A stretch of 64,000 bases of DNA from CAVQOB01 sp963714325 (GCA_963714325.1 CAVQOB010000003.1:310001-374000); one strand, 5' to 3'; counted from the first letter of the stretch, positions 35,724-45,542 are shown. Notes: generated by a model from the letters alone, not told the origin. Numbers and translations are program-made.

Positions 35724-35868
35724 AGCCAGGGGTGATTTTGCCCCTGCGATCAACCGTGTTCGGTGGTCATAGATGGGTAAATTACAGACGGCATGGGCCT
35801 TTCATGGCCAGCAAAGTCCTTTGACGTGGTCCGCCCCGGACCACATCGAGCATGATTGGATGTCAACG

Positions 35869-36735
35869 ATGAGTGCCACCGATATCGCAAAGCCCGGCCC
35901 GCTGATGGCCGGCAAACGCGGCTTGATCATGGGCGTCGCCAATGATCGTTCGATCGCGTGGGGCATCGCGCGCGTGCTTTCGGGCCAAGGCGCCAAGCTC
36001 GCTTTCACCTATCAAGGGGACGCGTTCGGGCGCCGGGCGATCCCGCTGGCGGAATCGGTCGGCTCCGAGATCATCGAGCCGTGCGACGTCAACGATCTGG
36101 CGAGTGTCGATCACGTATTTGATCGGATTGGCAAGACCTGGGGTGGGCTCGATTTCGTGGTGCATGCGCTGGCGTTTTCGGATCGCAAGGAATTGGGTGG
36201 CCGGTACTCGGACACGTCGCGGGAGAATTTCACCAATACGATGGTGATCTCGTGCTTCTCGTTCACGGAAATTGCGAAGCGCGCAGCGCCGCTGATGAAG
36301 ACAGGTGGATCGCTGATCACACTCACCTATGGCGGCGCGACGCGGGTGGTTCCTTCCTACAACGTCATGGGTGTTGCCAAGGCGGCGCTGGAAGCCAGCG
36401 TGCGCTATCTCGCGGCTGATTTGGGTCCGCAGGGTATTCGGGTCAATGCGCTGTCGGCTGGGCCGATGCGGACGTTGGCGGGGGCTGCCATCTCCGACGC
36501 GCGGGTGATCTTCAATTACCAGCATGCGCATTCGCCGCTGCGACGGACGCCGCATCTCGACGAAGTTGGCGGATCGGCGTTGTATCTTCTGTCGGATCTG
36601 TCGGGCGCGGTAACGGGTGAAGTGCATTTCGTCGATTGCGGCTACAGTGTCGTCTCGATGCCGACACTGGATGCCTTGAAGGCGCAGGACGACATTATCG
36701 CGAAGGCTGGCAAGAAACCCGAGGCTGCGGAGTAA
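35869..36735 (+). CDS. fabI: Enoyl-[ACP] reductase (NADH)
   Basis: 288 residues from ATG 35869 (MSATDIAKPGPLMAGKRGLI); ATG 35773 would add 32 unlikely residues. FabI-type features are IMGVANDRSIAWGIARVL, SFTEIAKRAAPLMKTGGSLI, catalytic PSYNVMGVAKAALEASVRYL (Tyr-x6-Lys) and RVNALSAGPMRTLAGAAISD. It reduces trans-2-enoyl-ACP in the last step of each cycle. Third gene of the fabABI operon. Alphaproteobacteria often carry a second FabI elsewhere; this variant's AGPMRTLAGAAI segment resembles the fabAB-linked copy. Confidence 0.96.
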   Translation: MSATDIAKPGPLMAGKRGLIMGVANDRSIAWGIARVLSGQGAKLAFTYQGDAFGRRAIPLAESVGSEIIEPCDVNDLASVDHVFDRIGKTWGGLDFVVHALAFSDRKELGGRYSDTSRENFTNTMVISCFSFTEIAKRAAPLMKTGGSLITLTYGGATRVVPSYNVMGVAKAALEASVRYLAADLGPQGIRVNALSAGPMRTLAGAAISDARVIFNYQHAHSPLRRTPHLDEVGGSALYLLSDLSGAVTGEVHFVDCGYSVVSMPTLDALKAQDDIIAKAGKKPEAAE

Positions 36736-36804
36736 CACCACAGCGTTGACAACGCCTCACTCCTCCGATTGCGGATCAGCGCTGATCGTGGCATCGATAT
36801 CGTC

Positions 36805-37654
36805 ATGATCGGCGTTTTTGATTCCGGCCATGGCGGCCTTACGGTTTTCCAGGCGCTCGTCGAGCGCTATCCGGAGTTGTCGTTTGTTTATTTGGGTGAT
36901 CACGCCAACGCGCCTTATGGCAATCGGCCATCGGAAGAGGTGGTCGATCTGACGCAGACTCGGCGTCGAGTCGCTGTTCAAGGGTGGGGCAAAACTTGTG
37001 CTGCTCGGGTGCAATACGGCGACCTGCGTGGCGGCGCGGACATTGCAGCGGGACTGGCTGCCAAGCAGCGTTTGGGCAGGGCGCAATGTGATCGGGATTG
37101 TTGCGCCGACCGTCGAGGCTGCGACGCAGACGCCCTGGGCGGTGACGACGCCGCAGTATCCGCAGAAGTACAACACGGATCTGATTGCGGTGTTTGGGAC
37201 AACGCGGACGATCACATCGTACGTTTACCCCGAAGAGATCCGCAAGCGCTGCCCGAAGGTGGTGGTGGTGCAGCAGATCTGTGCCGAGCTCGCGGGGGCG
37301 ATTGAAGCGGGGCGATTGGAGGGGGAACTCGATCGGCTGGTCAAGGTCGGGGTCGACGGGCTGTTGGCGCAGACCAGCGGGCAGGCGCCGCATCAGGCCA
37401 TCCTCGGCTGTACGCATTTTCCGCTGGTGGAGCGGCTGTTTCGCCGTCATCTGCCGGCGTCGACGCGGTTACTGTCGCAGCCGGAGATCGTGGCCGACAG
37501 CCTGGAAGACTATCTGGTGCGGCATCCGAGCTATCGCGGTGACAGCGTTGGCAATGCGGCGTCGCGATTGCTGACGACAGGTGATCCGGTGCAGATCAAT
37601 GCCATCGCACGGATCTTCTGGCCGGCTGCGCCGACATTTGCTCGCATTGCATGA
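36805..37654 (+). CDS. murI: Glutamate racemase (one frameshift)
   Basis: It makes D-glutamate for peptidoglycan. It starts MIGVFDSGHGGLTVFQALVE, then YLGDHANAPYGNRPSEEVVD. Near 36960 an extra base throws the frame; the next frame continues GVESLFKGGAKLVLLGCNTA (first catalytic Cys) and NVIGIVAPTVEAATQTP. Further on it has AILGCTHFPLVERLFRR (second catalytic Cys) and ends at 37654. The joined length of about 282 residues is normal. The gene is essential in most bacteria, so the indel is probably a sequence error. It follows fabI by 69 bp and may share its transcript. Confidence 0.9.
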
Positions 37655-37776
37655 TTTATCTGAGGTTTGAGCTCGTCGCTGCGTTCACATCCGGTTCAGC
37701 GACGGATCGTCAGGTTTGGCAACGTTGTCGTTTACTGGCGCGTCAGGCGCCGGACACACAAGGAGATGTCGTTTCC

Positions 37777-38076
37777 ATGATGAAGAACGCAATTGCTGCC
37801 GTTGCCGGTACCGTGCTCGCCGCAGGGCTTTCGCTCTCGTCGGTGATGGCGGGGCCGCTGCCGGCACTTGAATCGCTTAAGGGCGCTGCGAGTGAACAGA
37901 CGATGATTGAGAAGACGCATGGTGTGCATACGGCCTGTCAATGGAGCACGTACCGGGGCTGGCATCGCAGCGGGCGGTATGGCAACTGGAGTTCTTGCAA
38001 CCCTGGTGCCGGTTGGCGCTATGAAAATCGCATCTGGATCGGACCGCGTGGCGAGCGCCATCGCCGCTTCCGCTGA
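37777..38076 (+). CDS. Small secreted tryptophan-rich protein
   Basis: 99 residues from ATG 37777, preceded by AAGGAGATG. Signal peptide: NAIAAVAGTVLAAGLSLSSV with cleavage near VMAG. The mature part carries THGVHTACQWSTYRGWHRSG and NWSSCNPGAGWRYENRIWIG, a C-x-W/G-W-H pattern seen in short uncharacterised exported proteins of this order, and a basic tail RGERHRRFR. No function assigned. The terminator at 38111 follows. Confidence 0.7.
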   Translation: MMKNAIAAVAGTVLAAGLSLSSVMAGPLPALESLKGAASEQTMIEKTHGVHTACQWSTYRGWHRSGRYGNWSSCNPGAGWRYENRIWIGPRGERHRRFR

Positions 38077-38110
38077 TCCGATTGAAGCGCATAGCACGAC
38101 TTTGAAATGA

Positions 38111-38146
38111 GCAACGGTCTGTTCCCAGAACAGGCCGTTTGCTTTT
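38111..38146 (+). terminator. Rho-independent terminator
   Basis: A stem of 14-15 bp with one bulged base and a G-T pair (38111-38124 with 38128-38142) and a 3-nt loop is followed by TTTT. It ends the transcript of the small secreted protein and lies 96 bp beyond the convergent deacylase stop at 38242. Confidence 0.8.
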
Positions 38147-38241
38147 CTGTTGTTCGGTGGGGACTCCACTTCGGGAACCTGCCGCCGGTGGCAGGGTCGT
38201 GCTTCTTTCCGGACAACCGCTCACATTTTCCTGGACGTACT

Positions 38242-39285
38242 TTAGATGATCTCGTCTTCGTCCATGATCGGATCGGCCGCCTCGCGGTTCGGCTGTGAGC
38301 GCTCGAATTCATCGGACCAGGCGATATGGAACAGCGCATCACCCATGTTGACGATCGGCAGGGTGGTTCGGCCGATAATGATGCCACGGCGGGGCGCGCG
38401 GATTTCGGTTTGGCTGTCTTCGTAGGGGTTGGCGACGAAACCGATGACCTCGCCTTCGCTGATGGCTTCGCCGATGCGCTTGGTGGTGCGGAAGACGCCG
38501 CCATCGGGCGCGCGAACCCATTTCGACACGTTGGCGAAGACTGGTGGGCGTCCGGTGGCATCGCCTGACGGAAGCGTATCAACGCCTTCGGGGAGTTCCA
38601 AGAGGCCGGTCTTGAGCATGACGCGGGCGATGCCATCGACGCCTGCTTGGATCGCGAATTCGTCGAAGCGCAGGCCTTCGCCACCTTCGTAGACAAGCAC
38701 GTCGACACCCATCTCGCGGGCGGCTTTGCGCAGGGAGCCGCCACGCTCGGGGGATTCGAGGATCATGTCTGCGCCGAAGGCTTCGGCCAACTCACGCGAG
38801 CGCGGGCGGTTGAGCGTCTGGGCGCGGATCTGCGGCAGGTTCACGCGATGCACAGCGGCGGTGTGGAGATCGATGCCGTACTGGCTGCGGCGGACGACTT
38901 CATTGAGGAAGAGGTGGGCAAGGCGGGCGGCGAGGGAGCCCGTGGCAGAGCCTGGAAACGAGCGGTTGAGATCGCGGCGGTCGGGCAGGTAGCGCGAGCG
39001 GCCGATGAAACCGTAGGCGTTGACGACGGGGATGCACAGCAGGGTGCCGGAGATGTTGCCGGGCTGCAGCGTGCGCAGAATACGGCGGATGATTTCGACG
39101 CCGTTGAGTTCATCGCCATGAATCGCCGCCGAGACGAACATGGTCGGGCCGGGGCGAGCCCCGTGGAGCACGTGTACTGGTAGCGTGACGGGGGTGTGAT
39201 TCGATAATTTCGACACGGGAAGATCGACGAGCTTGCGCTCGCCGGGTCCGATCTCGGTGCCGCCTATGATGAAACTGCTGCGCAT
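38242..39285 (-). CDS. Succinylglutamate desuccinylase/aspartoacylase-family zinc deacylase
   Basis: 347 residues from ATG 39285 (MRSSFIIGGTEIGPGERKLV). Carboxypeptidase-A-like zinc ligands are visible in FVSAAIHGDELNGVEIIRRI (H-x-x-E) and YGIDLHTAAVHR (His). Further landmarks are GFIGRSRYLPDRRDLNRSFP and a C-terminal beta domain RIGEAISEGEVIGFVANPYE. This clade (AstE/AspA-like, PF04952) removes acyl groups from N-acyl amino acids; the natural substrate is usually unknown. Convergent with the murI block and adjacent to secA in the same direction. Confidence 0.88.
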   Translation of the reverse strand: MRSSFIIGGTEIGPGERKLVDLPVSKLSNHTPVTLPVHVLHGARPGPTMFVSAAIHGDELNGVEIIRRILRTLQPGNISGTLLCIPVVNAYGFIGRSRYLPDRRDLNRSFPGSATGSLAARLAHLFLNEVVRRSQYGIDLHTAAVHRVNLPQIRAQTLNRPRSRELAEAFGADMILESPERGGSLRKAAREMGVDVLVYEGGEGLRFDEFAIQAGVDGIARVMLKTGLLELPEGVDTLPSGDATGRPPVFANVSKWVRAPDGGVFRTTKRIGEAISEGEVIGFVANPYEDSQTEIRAPRRGIIIGRTTLPIVNMGDALFHIAWSDEFERSQPNREAADPIMDEDEII

Positions 39286-39462
39286 AGCGCGCTTATAGCA
39301 ATCACGCGGGCGGCTGTCTCGATGGCTGGAATTCAAGATGAAGTTGTATGTTCGACGGCTTGCCGATGGCGGAAGTCTCGCGCGGAAGCGTTGATTGCGG
39401 CAATCGCTAGTGGCGCAGCGAAAGCGAAGCCGATCATGCGCAGCAGACTGGGGCGTGCGTGC

Positions 39463-42411
39463 CTATTCGTGGCGGCCGTGGCAGTGTTTGTACTTCTTGC
39501 CGGATCCGCAGGGGCAAACGGCGTTGCGCGAGACCTTGCCCCAGGTGGCCGGATCTTGCGGATTGAGTTCGGTATCGGTGCGGCGGGTTTGCATCGGCGC
39601 ACGTCCCGGGCTTTGCGGGCGGCCTTCGGCGGCGAGTGCCGCATTCGCCAAAGCCAGTTCATCCTGACCGGTGAAAGGATCGATGTGGTGGGCTTCCATC
39701 GGCGGTAGGTCGTCGGCAATGTCGTCGATCGAAGGCACATGCTCTTGCGGCGCCAATTCGACGTGCATGAGCTGGCCGACGGTTGCCTCGCGCAGGCGCG
39801 CCAGCATGGTTTCGAACAGCATGAAGGCTTCGGATTTGTATTCGTTGACGGGATCGCGCTGACCGTAGGCGCGGAAGCCGATCACCTGGCGGAGGTGTTC
39901 GAGGGTGATCAGATGCTCGCGCCAGAGGTGGTCGAGTGTCTGCAGCAGCACCATTTTCTCGATCTGGCGCATGTTCTCGGGACCGACGCTTGCGTCTTTG
40001 GTGGCGGCCTTCTCTTCGATGGCCTTGATCAGACGTTCGCGGACTTCCTGATCGGCGATGCCTTCTTCGGCGGCCCAATCCTTGATTGGCAGATCGAGGC
40101 CGAAAATGCGGGGGATCTCTTCCTGCAGCTTGGTGGTGTTCCACTGTTCGGCGTAAGCGTTCTCGGGCATCGTTTCGGTGACCAGTTCATGGACGATCTG
40201 GCTGCGCATGTCTTTGATGGTATCGCTGACGTCGTCGTTGCCCATGATGTCGAGGCGCTGATCGAAGATGACCTTGCGCTGATCGTTCATGACGTCGTCG
40301 TATTTGAGGACGTATTTGCGGCTGTCGAAGTTGCGCGCTTCGACCTTCTGCTGAGCCTTTTCCAGCGCCTTATTGATCCAGGGATGGGTGATCGCTTCGC
40401 CGTCCTGGAGGCCGAGCTTCTGGAGCATGCCGTCCATGCGATCGGAACCGAAGATGCGCATCAGGTCGTCTTCGAGGGAAAGATAGAATTTCGAGCGGCC
40501 TGGGTCGCCCTGGCGGCCTGATCGGCCGCGTAGCTGGTTGTCGATGCGGCGGCTTTCGTGGCGCTCGGTGCCGATGACGTAGAGGCCGCCGGCGTCGAGG
40601 GCTTCCTTCTTTTTCCTGGCGACGTCGGCCTGGATGTTGGTGCGCTCGTTGGCGACTTCGGCGTCGGTCGGCGTCTGGCCTTGGGCTTCGCGCTCGGTTT
40701 GCCAGCCGCGCAGGCGATAGTCGACGTTGCCGCCGAGCTGGATGTCGGTACCGCGGCCGGCCATGTTGGTGGCGATGGTGACGCCGGAGGGGACGCCGGC
40801 CTGGGCGATGATCAGCGCTTCCTGCTCGTGGAAGCGGGCGTTGAGGACCTGATGCGGGATGACGTCGGCATTGCCAGTCTTGGCGGCGGCTTTCTCAAGG
40901 TATTCGGCGATCCGATTGAGATGGGTTTTGAGGTCATCCTCGGCGTTTTGCAGCGAGTCGCCCTTCTGCCCATCCTTCATCTGGTCGGCATGGCCACGGA
41001 TGTACTTGGCGAGGTCCTTGATGAACGGACGGTCCTTGAGCAGGGCCGACAACTGCTCGGATTTTTCGATCGACGTGGTGCCGACCAGAACAGGTTGGCC
41101 GCGGCGGACGCAGTCGGCGATCTCGGCGACGATGGCGCGCGATTTCTCCATTTGCGTGCGGTAAACTTCGTCGTGCTCGTCGAGGCGGGCGACGTCGACG
41201 TTGGTCGGGATCTCGATGACGTCGAGGCCGTAGATGTCCATGAATTCGTTGGCTTCGGTGGCCGCCGTGCCGGTCATGCCGGCGAGCTTTTCATAGAGGC
41301 GGAAATAGTTCTGGAAGGTGATCGAGGCGAGCGTCTGGTTCTCGGGCTGGATCTCGACCTTTTCCTTGGATTCGAGCGCCTGATGCAGGCCTTCGGAATA
41401 GCGGCGGCCCTGCATCATGCGGCCGGTGAACTCGTCGATGATGACGACCTGATCATTCTTGACGATGTAGTCCTTGTCGCGCTGGAAGAGCTTGTGGGCT
41501 TTCAGGGCCTGGGTAACGTGATGGACGATCGTCACGTTCTCGATGTCGTAGAGCGACTCGCCCTTCAGCATGTCCTTTTCGCGGAGCACGTTCTCGAGAA
41601 ATTCATTACCGGCTTCGTTGAGGGCGACTTGGCGTTGCTTCTCGTCAAGGTCGTAATGCTCGGGCGTCAGCAGCGGCATCAGTGCATCGACCGCGTTGTA
41701 GAGTTCGGCGCGATCTTCGACGGGGCCTGAAATGATCAACGGCGTGCGGGCTTCGTCGACGAGGATGCTATCGACTTCGTCGACGATGGCGTAGGCGTGG
41801 CCGCGCTGGACCATGTCGGCAGCGCGCATTTTCATGTTGTCGCGCAGATAGTCGAAGCCGAACTCGTTGTTGGTGCCATAGGTGACGTCGCAGGCGTAGG
41901 CATCGCGGCGCTGGTCGTCGTCGAGTTCGTGGACGATGCAGCCGACGGTGAGGCCGAGGAACTTGTAGACAGCGCCCATCCATTCGGCGTCGCGCTTGGC
42001 GAGATAGTCGTTGACGGTGACGACGTGGACGCCGCGGCCGGCGAGGGCGTTGAGGTAGACGGGGGCGGTGGCGACCAGCGTCTTACCTTCGCCGGTTTTC
42101 ATTTCAGCGATGTTGCCCTTGTGGAGAACCATGCCGCCGATCATCTGGACGTCGAAGTGGCGCTGGCCAAGGGCGCGCTTGGCGGCTTCGCGGACGGTGG
42201 CGAAGGCTGGGACCAGGAGATCGTCGACCTCGGCGCCGTCTTCGATCTGCTTCTTGAAGGCGGCGGTTCGGGCCTTGAGATCAGCGTCGGAAAGGGCCGA
42301 GACGTCCTGCTCGAGGGCAGCGATTTCGCCAACGCGGGGACGGAACGGTTTGACCTTGCGGTCGTTGGATGAACCAAAAATCTTGGACGCTAGGGTCCCC
42401 AGAGACAGCAT
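39463..42411 (-). CDS. secA: Preprotein translocase ATPase SecA
   Basis: 982 residues. The motor is complete: FDVQMIGGMVLHKGNIAEMK, Walker A MKTGEGKTLVATAPVYL, DEAD-like IVDEVDSILVDEARTPLIIS, ATNMAGRGTDIQLGGNVDYR and RGRSGRQGDPGRSKFYLSLE. The helical scaffold and wing follow, then a linker and the zinc-binding tail NAVCPCGSGKKYKHCHGRHE, which contacts SecB. It drives post-translational export through SecYEG. Intact frame. Divergent from the parvulin gene across a 445-bp gap. Confidence 0.98.
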   Translation of the reverse strand: MLSLGTLASKIFGSSNDRKVKPFRPRVGEIAALEQDVSALSDADLKARTAAFKKQIEDGAEVDDLLVPAFATVREAAKRALGQRHFDVQMIGGMVLHKGNIAEMKTGEGKTLVATAPVYLNALAGRGVHVVTVNDYLAKRDAEWMGAVYKFLGLTVGCIVHELDDDQRRDAYACDVTYGTNNEFGFDYLRDNMKMRAADMVQRGHAYAIVDEVDSILVDEARTPLIISGPVEDRAELYNAVDALMPLLTPEHYDLDEKQRQVALNEAGNEFLENVLREKDMLKGESLYDIENVTIVHHVTQALKAHKLFQRDKDYIVKNDQVVIIDEFTGRMMQGRRYSEGLHQALESKEKVEIQPENQTLASITFQNYFRLYEKLAGMTGTAATEANEFMDIYGLDVIEIPTNVDVARLDEHDEVYRTQMEKSRAIVAEIADCVRRGQPVLVGTTSIEKSEQLSALLKDRPFIKDLAKYIRGHADQMKDGQKGDSLQNAEDDLKTHLNRIAEYLEKAAAKTGNADVIPHQVLNARFHEQEALIIAQAGVPSGVTIATNMAGRGTDIQLGGNVDYRLRGWQTEREAQGQTPTDAEVANERTNIQADVARKKKEALDAGGLYVIGTERHESRRIDNQLRGRSGRQGDPGRSKFYLSLEDDLMRIFGSDRMDGMLQKLGLQDGEAITHPWINKALEKAQQKVEARNFDSRKYVLKYDDVMNDQRKVIFDQRLDIMGNDDVSDTIKDMRSQIVHELVTETMPENAYAEQWNTTKLQEEIPRIFGLDLPIKDWAAEEGIADQEVRERLIKAIEEKAATKDASVGPENMRQIEKMVLLQTLDHLWREHLITLEHLRQVIGFRAYGQRDPVNEYKSEAFMLFETMLARLREATVGQLMHVELAPQEHVPSIDDIADDLPPMEAHHIDPFTGQDELALANAALAAEGRPQSPGRAPMQTRRTDTELNPQDPATWGKVSRNAVCPCGSGKKYKHCHGRHE

Positions 42412-42856
42412 GGATAGCGTTCCTCAAATCCGAATGCGCCCCGCGAGATTGCCACGGGGTACAGAGCCGCATAGGCCCGGCTAGTTGTGGTGGCGCCGCA
42501 CGCGCTTTTCCATTGTCCGAAATGCCTGGATCGTCGCCGACGGGCTGAACCGGACCGCGCGTGCCTGCGGCCGTGTTGATCGGCGCACACTTAAGGAGCG
42601 AGGCTAGGCGTTGTCAACGCAGTGCGATGTCGCGCGGTTGGGGCTCTCCTTTCACGGCACGGTGATGCTGACCGTTCGATCTGTGCCGCAATTTGGTCGC
42701 TCGCATCGGCCAGTGACATAATGGTGACTTGGCTGCCCGGTACGAACACGATAGATGCGGCCGGGTTTGAGAAATGAACTTGCCTTAGCCCTCACTTCAA
42801 CGGCCCTGCCGCCGACGCGCGTTCGCCGGTAAGGGTCCTGCAAAAAGGTGTGATCT
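42412..42856. other. 445-bp divergent intergenic region between secA and the parvulin gene
   Basis: No protein gene, tRNA or clear repeat is visible on either strand. It must contain both promoters and the secA leader. I could not identify specific promoter boxes or a SecM-type arrest peptide; there is no good short frame directly before secA. Confidence 0.4.
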
Positions 42857-43762
42857 GTGAACTACGTTCAATTCATGCGGTACTGCGTCGTCTTGATCGC
42901 GCTCAGTCTGGGGCTTTGCCTCGGCATGGCGCCAGTGAGTTCCGTGATCGCGCTGGCCCAGGACAACAAGCCGATCGCAGTGGTCAATGGCAAGACCTTG
43001 ACCGAGGCTGATGTGAAGTTGGCGGAGGGGGATATCGGGGCGGATCTCGGATCGTTGCCGCCTGACGCGCGGCGGCGGATTTTGATTGAGTACCTGATCG
43101 AGAACCAGCTGTTTGCAGAAGCGGCCGAGGGGCAGAAACTGGCAACCGGGCAAACGTTCGACGAACGGATGCAGTATTGGCGGCGGCGGACGCTGCGCGA
43201 CATCTACTTCGAGAAGACGGTGCGGGCGCAAGTTCAGGAAGACGACGCGAAGAAGTTCTATGACGAGCAAGTCAAAGGCATCAAGCCCGAGGAGGAAGTG
43301 CGGGCGCGGCACATCCTGGTCGAGGACGAGAAGCTCGCCAATGATCTCGCCGACAAGTTGAAGAAGGGCGGCGACTTTAATGCACTGGCCAAGGAACACT
43401 CGAAGGACCCGGGTTCCAAGGAGAACGGCGGCGATCTCGGCTTCTTCGGACGCCAGCAGATGGTGCCGGAGTTTGAGACAGCGGCATTCAAATTGGCGCA
43501 GGGTGAGGTTTCAGCGCCGGTGAAGAGCCAGTTCGGTTTCCACATCATCAAGCTGGAAGAGAAGCGGAACAAGCCCTTGCCGGCGTTTGATTCGGTCAAG
43601 GAGCGGATCATCGCGTCGATGGTACATCAGAAAGCGCAGGCGGTTGGGTCGGGGCTGCGCGAGAAGGCGAAGATTGAGTATATCGATGAGCAGGTGAAGA
43701 AGGCAGTTGAAGCCGAAAAGGTGCAGGCGGCGCCAGCCGGAGCACCGGCTGCGAAGAAGTAA
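42857..43762 (+). CDS. Periplasmic parvulin-type peptidyl-prolyl isomerase
   Basis: 301 residues from GTG 42857. The signal peptide is CVVLIALSLGLCLGMAPVSS, followed by an N-terminal chaperone-like helical region (DKPIAVVNGKTLTEADVK-type). The parvulin domain covers about 145-240: EEEVRARHILVEDEKLANDL, GSKENGGDLGFFGRQQMVPE and SAPVKSQFGFHIIKLEEKR. An Ala/Lys-rich tail ends the protein. PrsA/SurA-like; it helps fold exported proteins. Next to secA, as in other Hyphomicrobiales, where argJ usually follows; here argJ is missing. Confidence 0.93.
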   Translation: MNYVQFMRYCVVLIALSLGLCLGMAPVSSVIALAQDNKPIAVVNGKTLTEADVKLAEGDIGADLGSLPPDARRRILIEYLIENQLFAEAAEGQKLATGQTFDERMQYWRRRTLRDIYFEKTVRAQVQEDDAKKFYDEQVKGIKPEEEVRARHILVEDEKLANDLADKLKKGGDFNALAKEHSKDPGSKENGGDLGFFGRQQMVPEFETAAFKLAQGEVSAPVKSQFGFHIIKLEEKRNKPLPAFDSVKERIIASMVHQKAQAVGSGLREKAKIEYIDEQVKKAVEAEKVQAAPAGAPAAKK

Positions 43763-43804
43763 AAGCCGGTCATCCGGTTTGCCACTATCGTGGACCGACG
43801 ATCA

Positions 43805-43845
43805 AAAAAGCCTCGCTGTTCCTGATCGGAATGGCGAGGCTTTTT
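43805..43845. terminator. Bidirectional rho-independent terminator
   Basis: A 12-bp perfect stem AAAAAGCCTCGC (43805-43816) and GCGAGGCTTTTT (43834-43845), with A-run on one side and T-run on the other. It can end both the parvulin transcript and the convergent small gene that stops at 43868. Confidence 0.9.
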
Positions 43846-43867
43846 GCTATTCGGAGGTGTGTTGCAA

Positions 43868-44113
43868 TCAATTGCGCGGCCGGCGCAGGAATTGCGCGGT
43901 CAGGATATTGCTTGGAATGACCTGCCGGCCCTGTTCGGCAGTCTTGATGGCGGAAATGGCTTCGGCGAGACGGGCGCTGGCGGTTTCAAAACCGGGTGTG
44001 CGCTTCAGGTCGTCGTGAATGTAGGAAAGCGTCTCGCGTACGGTCTCAAGGTCGAGCAGGGGGACGCGGGGCTGTCTCGGCGGGTGGCGGAACACGGGCG
44101 TTTCTCCGGGCAT
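43868..44113 (-). CDS. Small hypothetical protein
   Basis: 81 residues from ATG 44113 (MPGETPVFRHPPRQPRVPLL). The ordered part is DLETVRETLSYIHDDLKRTP and FETASARLAEAISAIKTAEQ, predicted helical and charged. A longer frame from 44350 would overlap the glycosyltransferase start and is compositionally poor, so the short form is preferred. No known family. The amphipathic helices and size suggest a cytoplasmic accessory protein, but nothing more can be said. Confidence 0.55.
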   Translation of the reverse strand: MPGETPVFRHPPRQPRVPLLDLETVRETLSYIHDDLKRTPGFETASARLAEAISAIKTAEQGRQVIPSNILTAQFLRRPRN

Positions 44114-44321
44114 TGCGGCGGAAGGGCTGCTGCTTGCCTCGCAAGAAGCGTGCAAGCCCGCTGAGGCGCTTGAGTGTTCCGATTTGGCACAGGGCGTCAT
44201 CGCCTGTTGGGCAGTTTTTGTGGGCAATCCTTTACTGAAGCCGGGCAGGATCATGGGGTGAGCCGGGGTTTCAGCCTGCGGCTTGATGGCGTCTTCACCC
44301 TTGCAGCGTTGATCCGGTCCC

Positions 44322-45542
44322 GTGTCTGTTTCTCCCCGCGTTTGCATCATTGTCGAAAATCTGACGGTTCCGCTCGATCGCCGGGTCTGGCAGGAGGCCC
44401 GGACGTTGCGCGATGCCGGCTATACGGTGTCGGTGATCTGCCCGCGCGGCGGGGAATACACGGCCGCGTATGAGGAATTGGAAGGCATCCATATCTTCCG
44501 GCATCCGCTGCCGATCGAAGCCGATGGGGCACTCGGCTACGTGCTCGAATACTCGACAGCGCTGTTCTGGGAATTCCTTCTGACGATCAAGGTCAAGGCA
44601 CGCATCGGGTTTGACGTTATCCAGGCGTGCAATCCGCCGGATACGATTTTCCTGCTCGCGCTGTTCTGGAAGATGCTGACGGGGACGCGGTTCGTCTTCG
44701 ATCATCACGATGTGAACCCTGAGTTGTTTGTGGCCAAGTTCGGACGGCGCGGGATCGTGCATCGCGTGTTGTTGCTGCTGGAGCGGTTGACGTTCAAGAC
44801 GGCGGACGTGTCGATCGCGACGAATGATTCGTATCGGGATATTGCGGTTGGACGTGGTGGAATGGACCCGTCGCGGGTGTTCGTGGTGCGCTCGACGCCG
44901 GATCTAACGCGGTTCAAGCGCTGTGCGCCGATGCCTGAATTGCGAAATGGCCGGCAGCATGTCGTCGGCTATGTCGGCGTGATGGGCGCGCAGGATGGCG
45001 TCGATCTGTTGATCAAGGCGATGGACTCCATCGTCAACGTGCAGGGCCGGCGTGACGTGCAGTGCGTGATTGTTGGACGCGGGACCGAGAAGCCGGCGCT
45101 GGAGCGGTTGGCGGCGAGCCTTGGGCTTGGTGATTACGTGACGTTCGCTGGATATCTGGAGCCGGCGGCGTTTTTGTCGGCGTATTCGACGTTCGACATC
45201 GGCGTGGTACCGGATCCGAAGAACGATTTCAATGACAAGTGCTCGATGAACAAGGTTGTCGAGTACATGACACTCGGGATCCCGGTGGTTGGGTTTGATC
45301 TGGTGGAGACGCGGCGGACGGCGGGCGAGGCGGCGCTGTACGCGCTTGATAATAGCCCTGTTGATCTGGCGGCGAAGATTGCGCTGCTGTGTGACGATGC
45401 GGACTTGAGGCAGCGGTTGATCGACAGTGGCAAGGCGCGCGCTTCAGCGGTGTTGCGCTGGGATCGTGATAGTGCGGAATTGCTGCGCGCCTATGCGACG
45501 GCGTTGGCGCCGGTTGAAGCGCTGCGGCCGGCGGCGGGCTAG
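44322..45542 (+). CDS. Family 4 glycosyltransferase
   Basis: 406 residues from GTG 44322. GT-B fold: the N-terminal domain is RVCIIVENLTVPLDRRVWQE with VSVICPRGGEYT and FVFDHHDVNPELFVAKFG. The C-terminal Rossmann domain carries VGYVGVMGAQDGVDLLIKAM, CVIVGRGTEKPALERLAASL, FDIGVVPDPKNDFNDKCSMN and the donor-binding EYMTLGIPVVGFDL, where E of the usual E-x7-E motif is seen (VVEYMTLGIP). It probably transfers a nucleotide sugar in exopolysaccharide or glycan synthesis. No other polysaccharide genes are nearby, so its pathway is unknown. Confidence 0.9.
   Translation: MSVSPRVCIIVENLTVPLDRRVWQEARTLRDAGYTVSVICPRGGEYTAAYEELEGIHIFRHPLPIEADGALGYVLEYSTALFWEFLLTIKVKARIGFDVIQACNPPDTIFLLALFWKMLTGTRFVFDHHDVNPELFVAKFGRRGIVHRVLLLLERLTFKTADVSIATNDSYRDIAVGRGGMDPSRVFVVRSTPDLTRFKRCAPMPELRNGRQHVVGYVGVMGAQDGVDLLIKAMDSIVNVQGRRDVQCVIVGRGTEKPALERLAASLGLGDYVTFAGYLEPAAFLSAYSTFDIGVVPDPKNDFNDKCSMNKVVEYMTLGIPVVGFDLVETRRTAGEAALYALDNSPVDLAAKIALLCDDADLRQRLIDSGKARASAVLRWDRDSAELLRAYATALAPVEALRPAAG

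Noticed and set aside
40558..41730. 390-codon open frame on the plus strand opposite secA
   Set aside because: Gly/Asp/Val-rich shadow translation of secA codons; no ribosome site and no domain.
43868..44350. 160-residue version of the small hypothetical protein
   Set aside because: The first 79 codons overlap the glycosyltransferase start and look non-coding; the shorter start at 44113 covers the ordered part.
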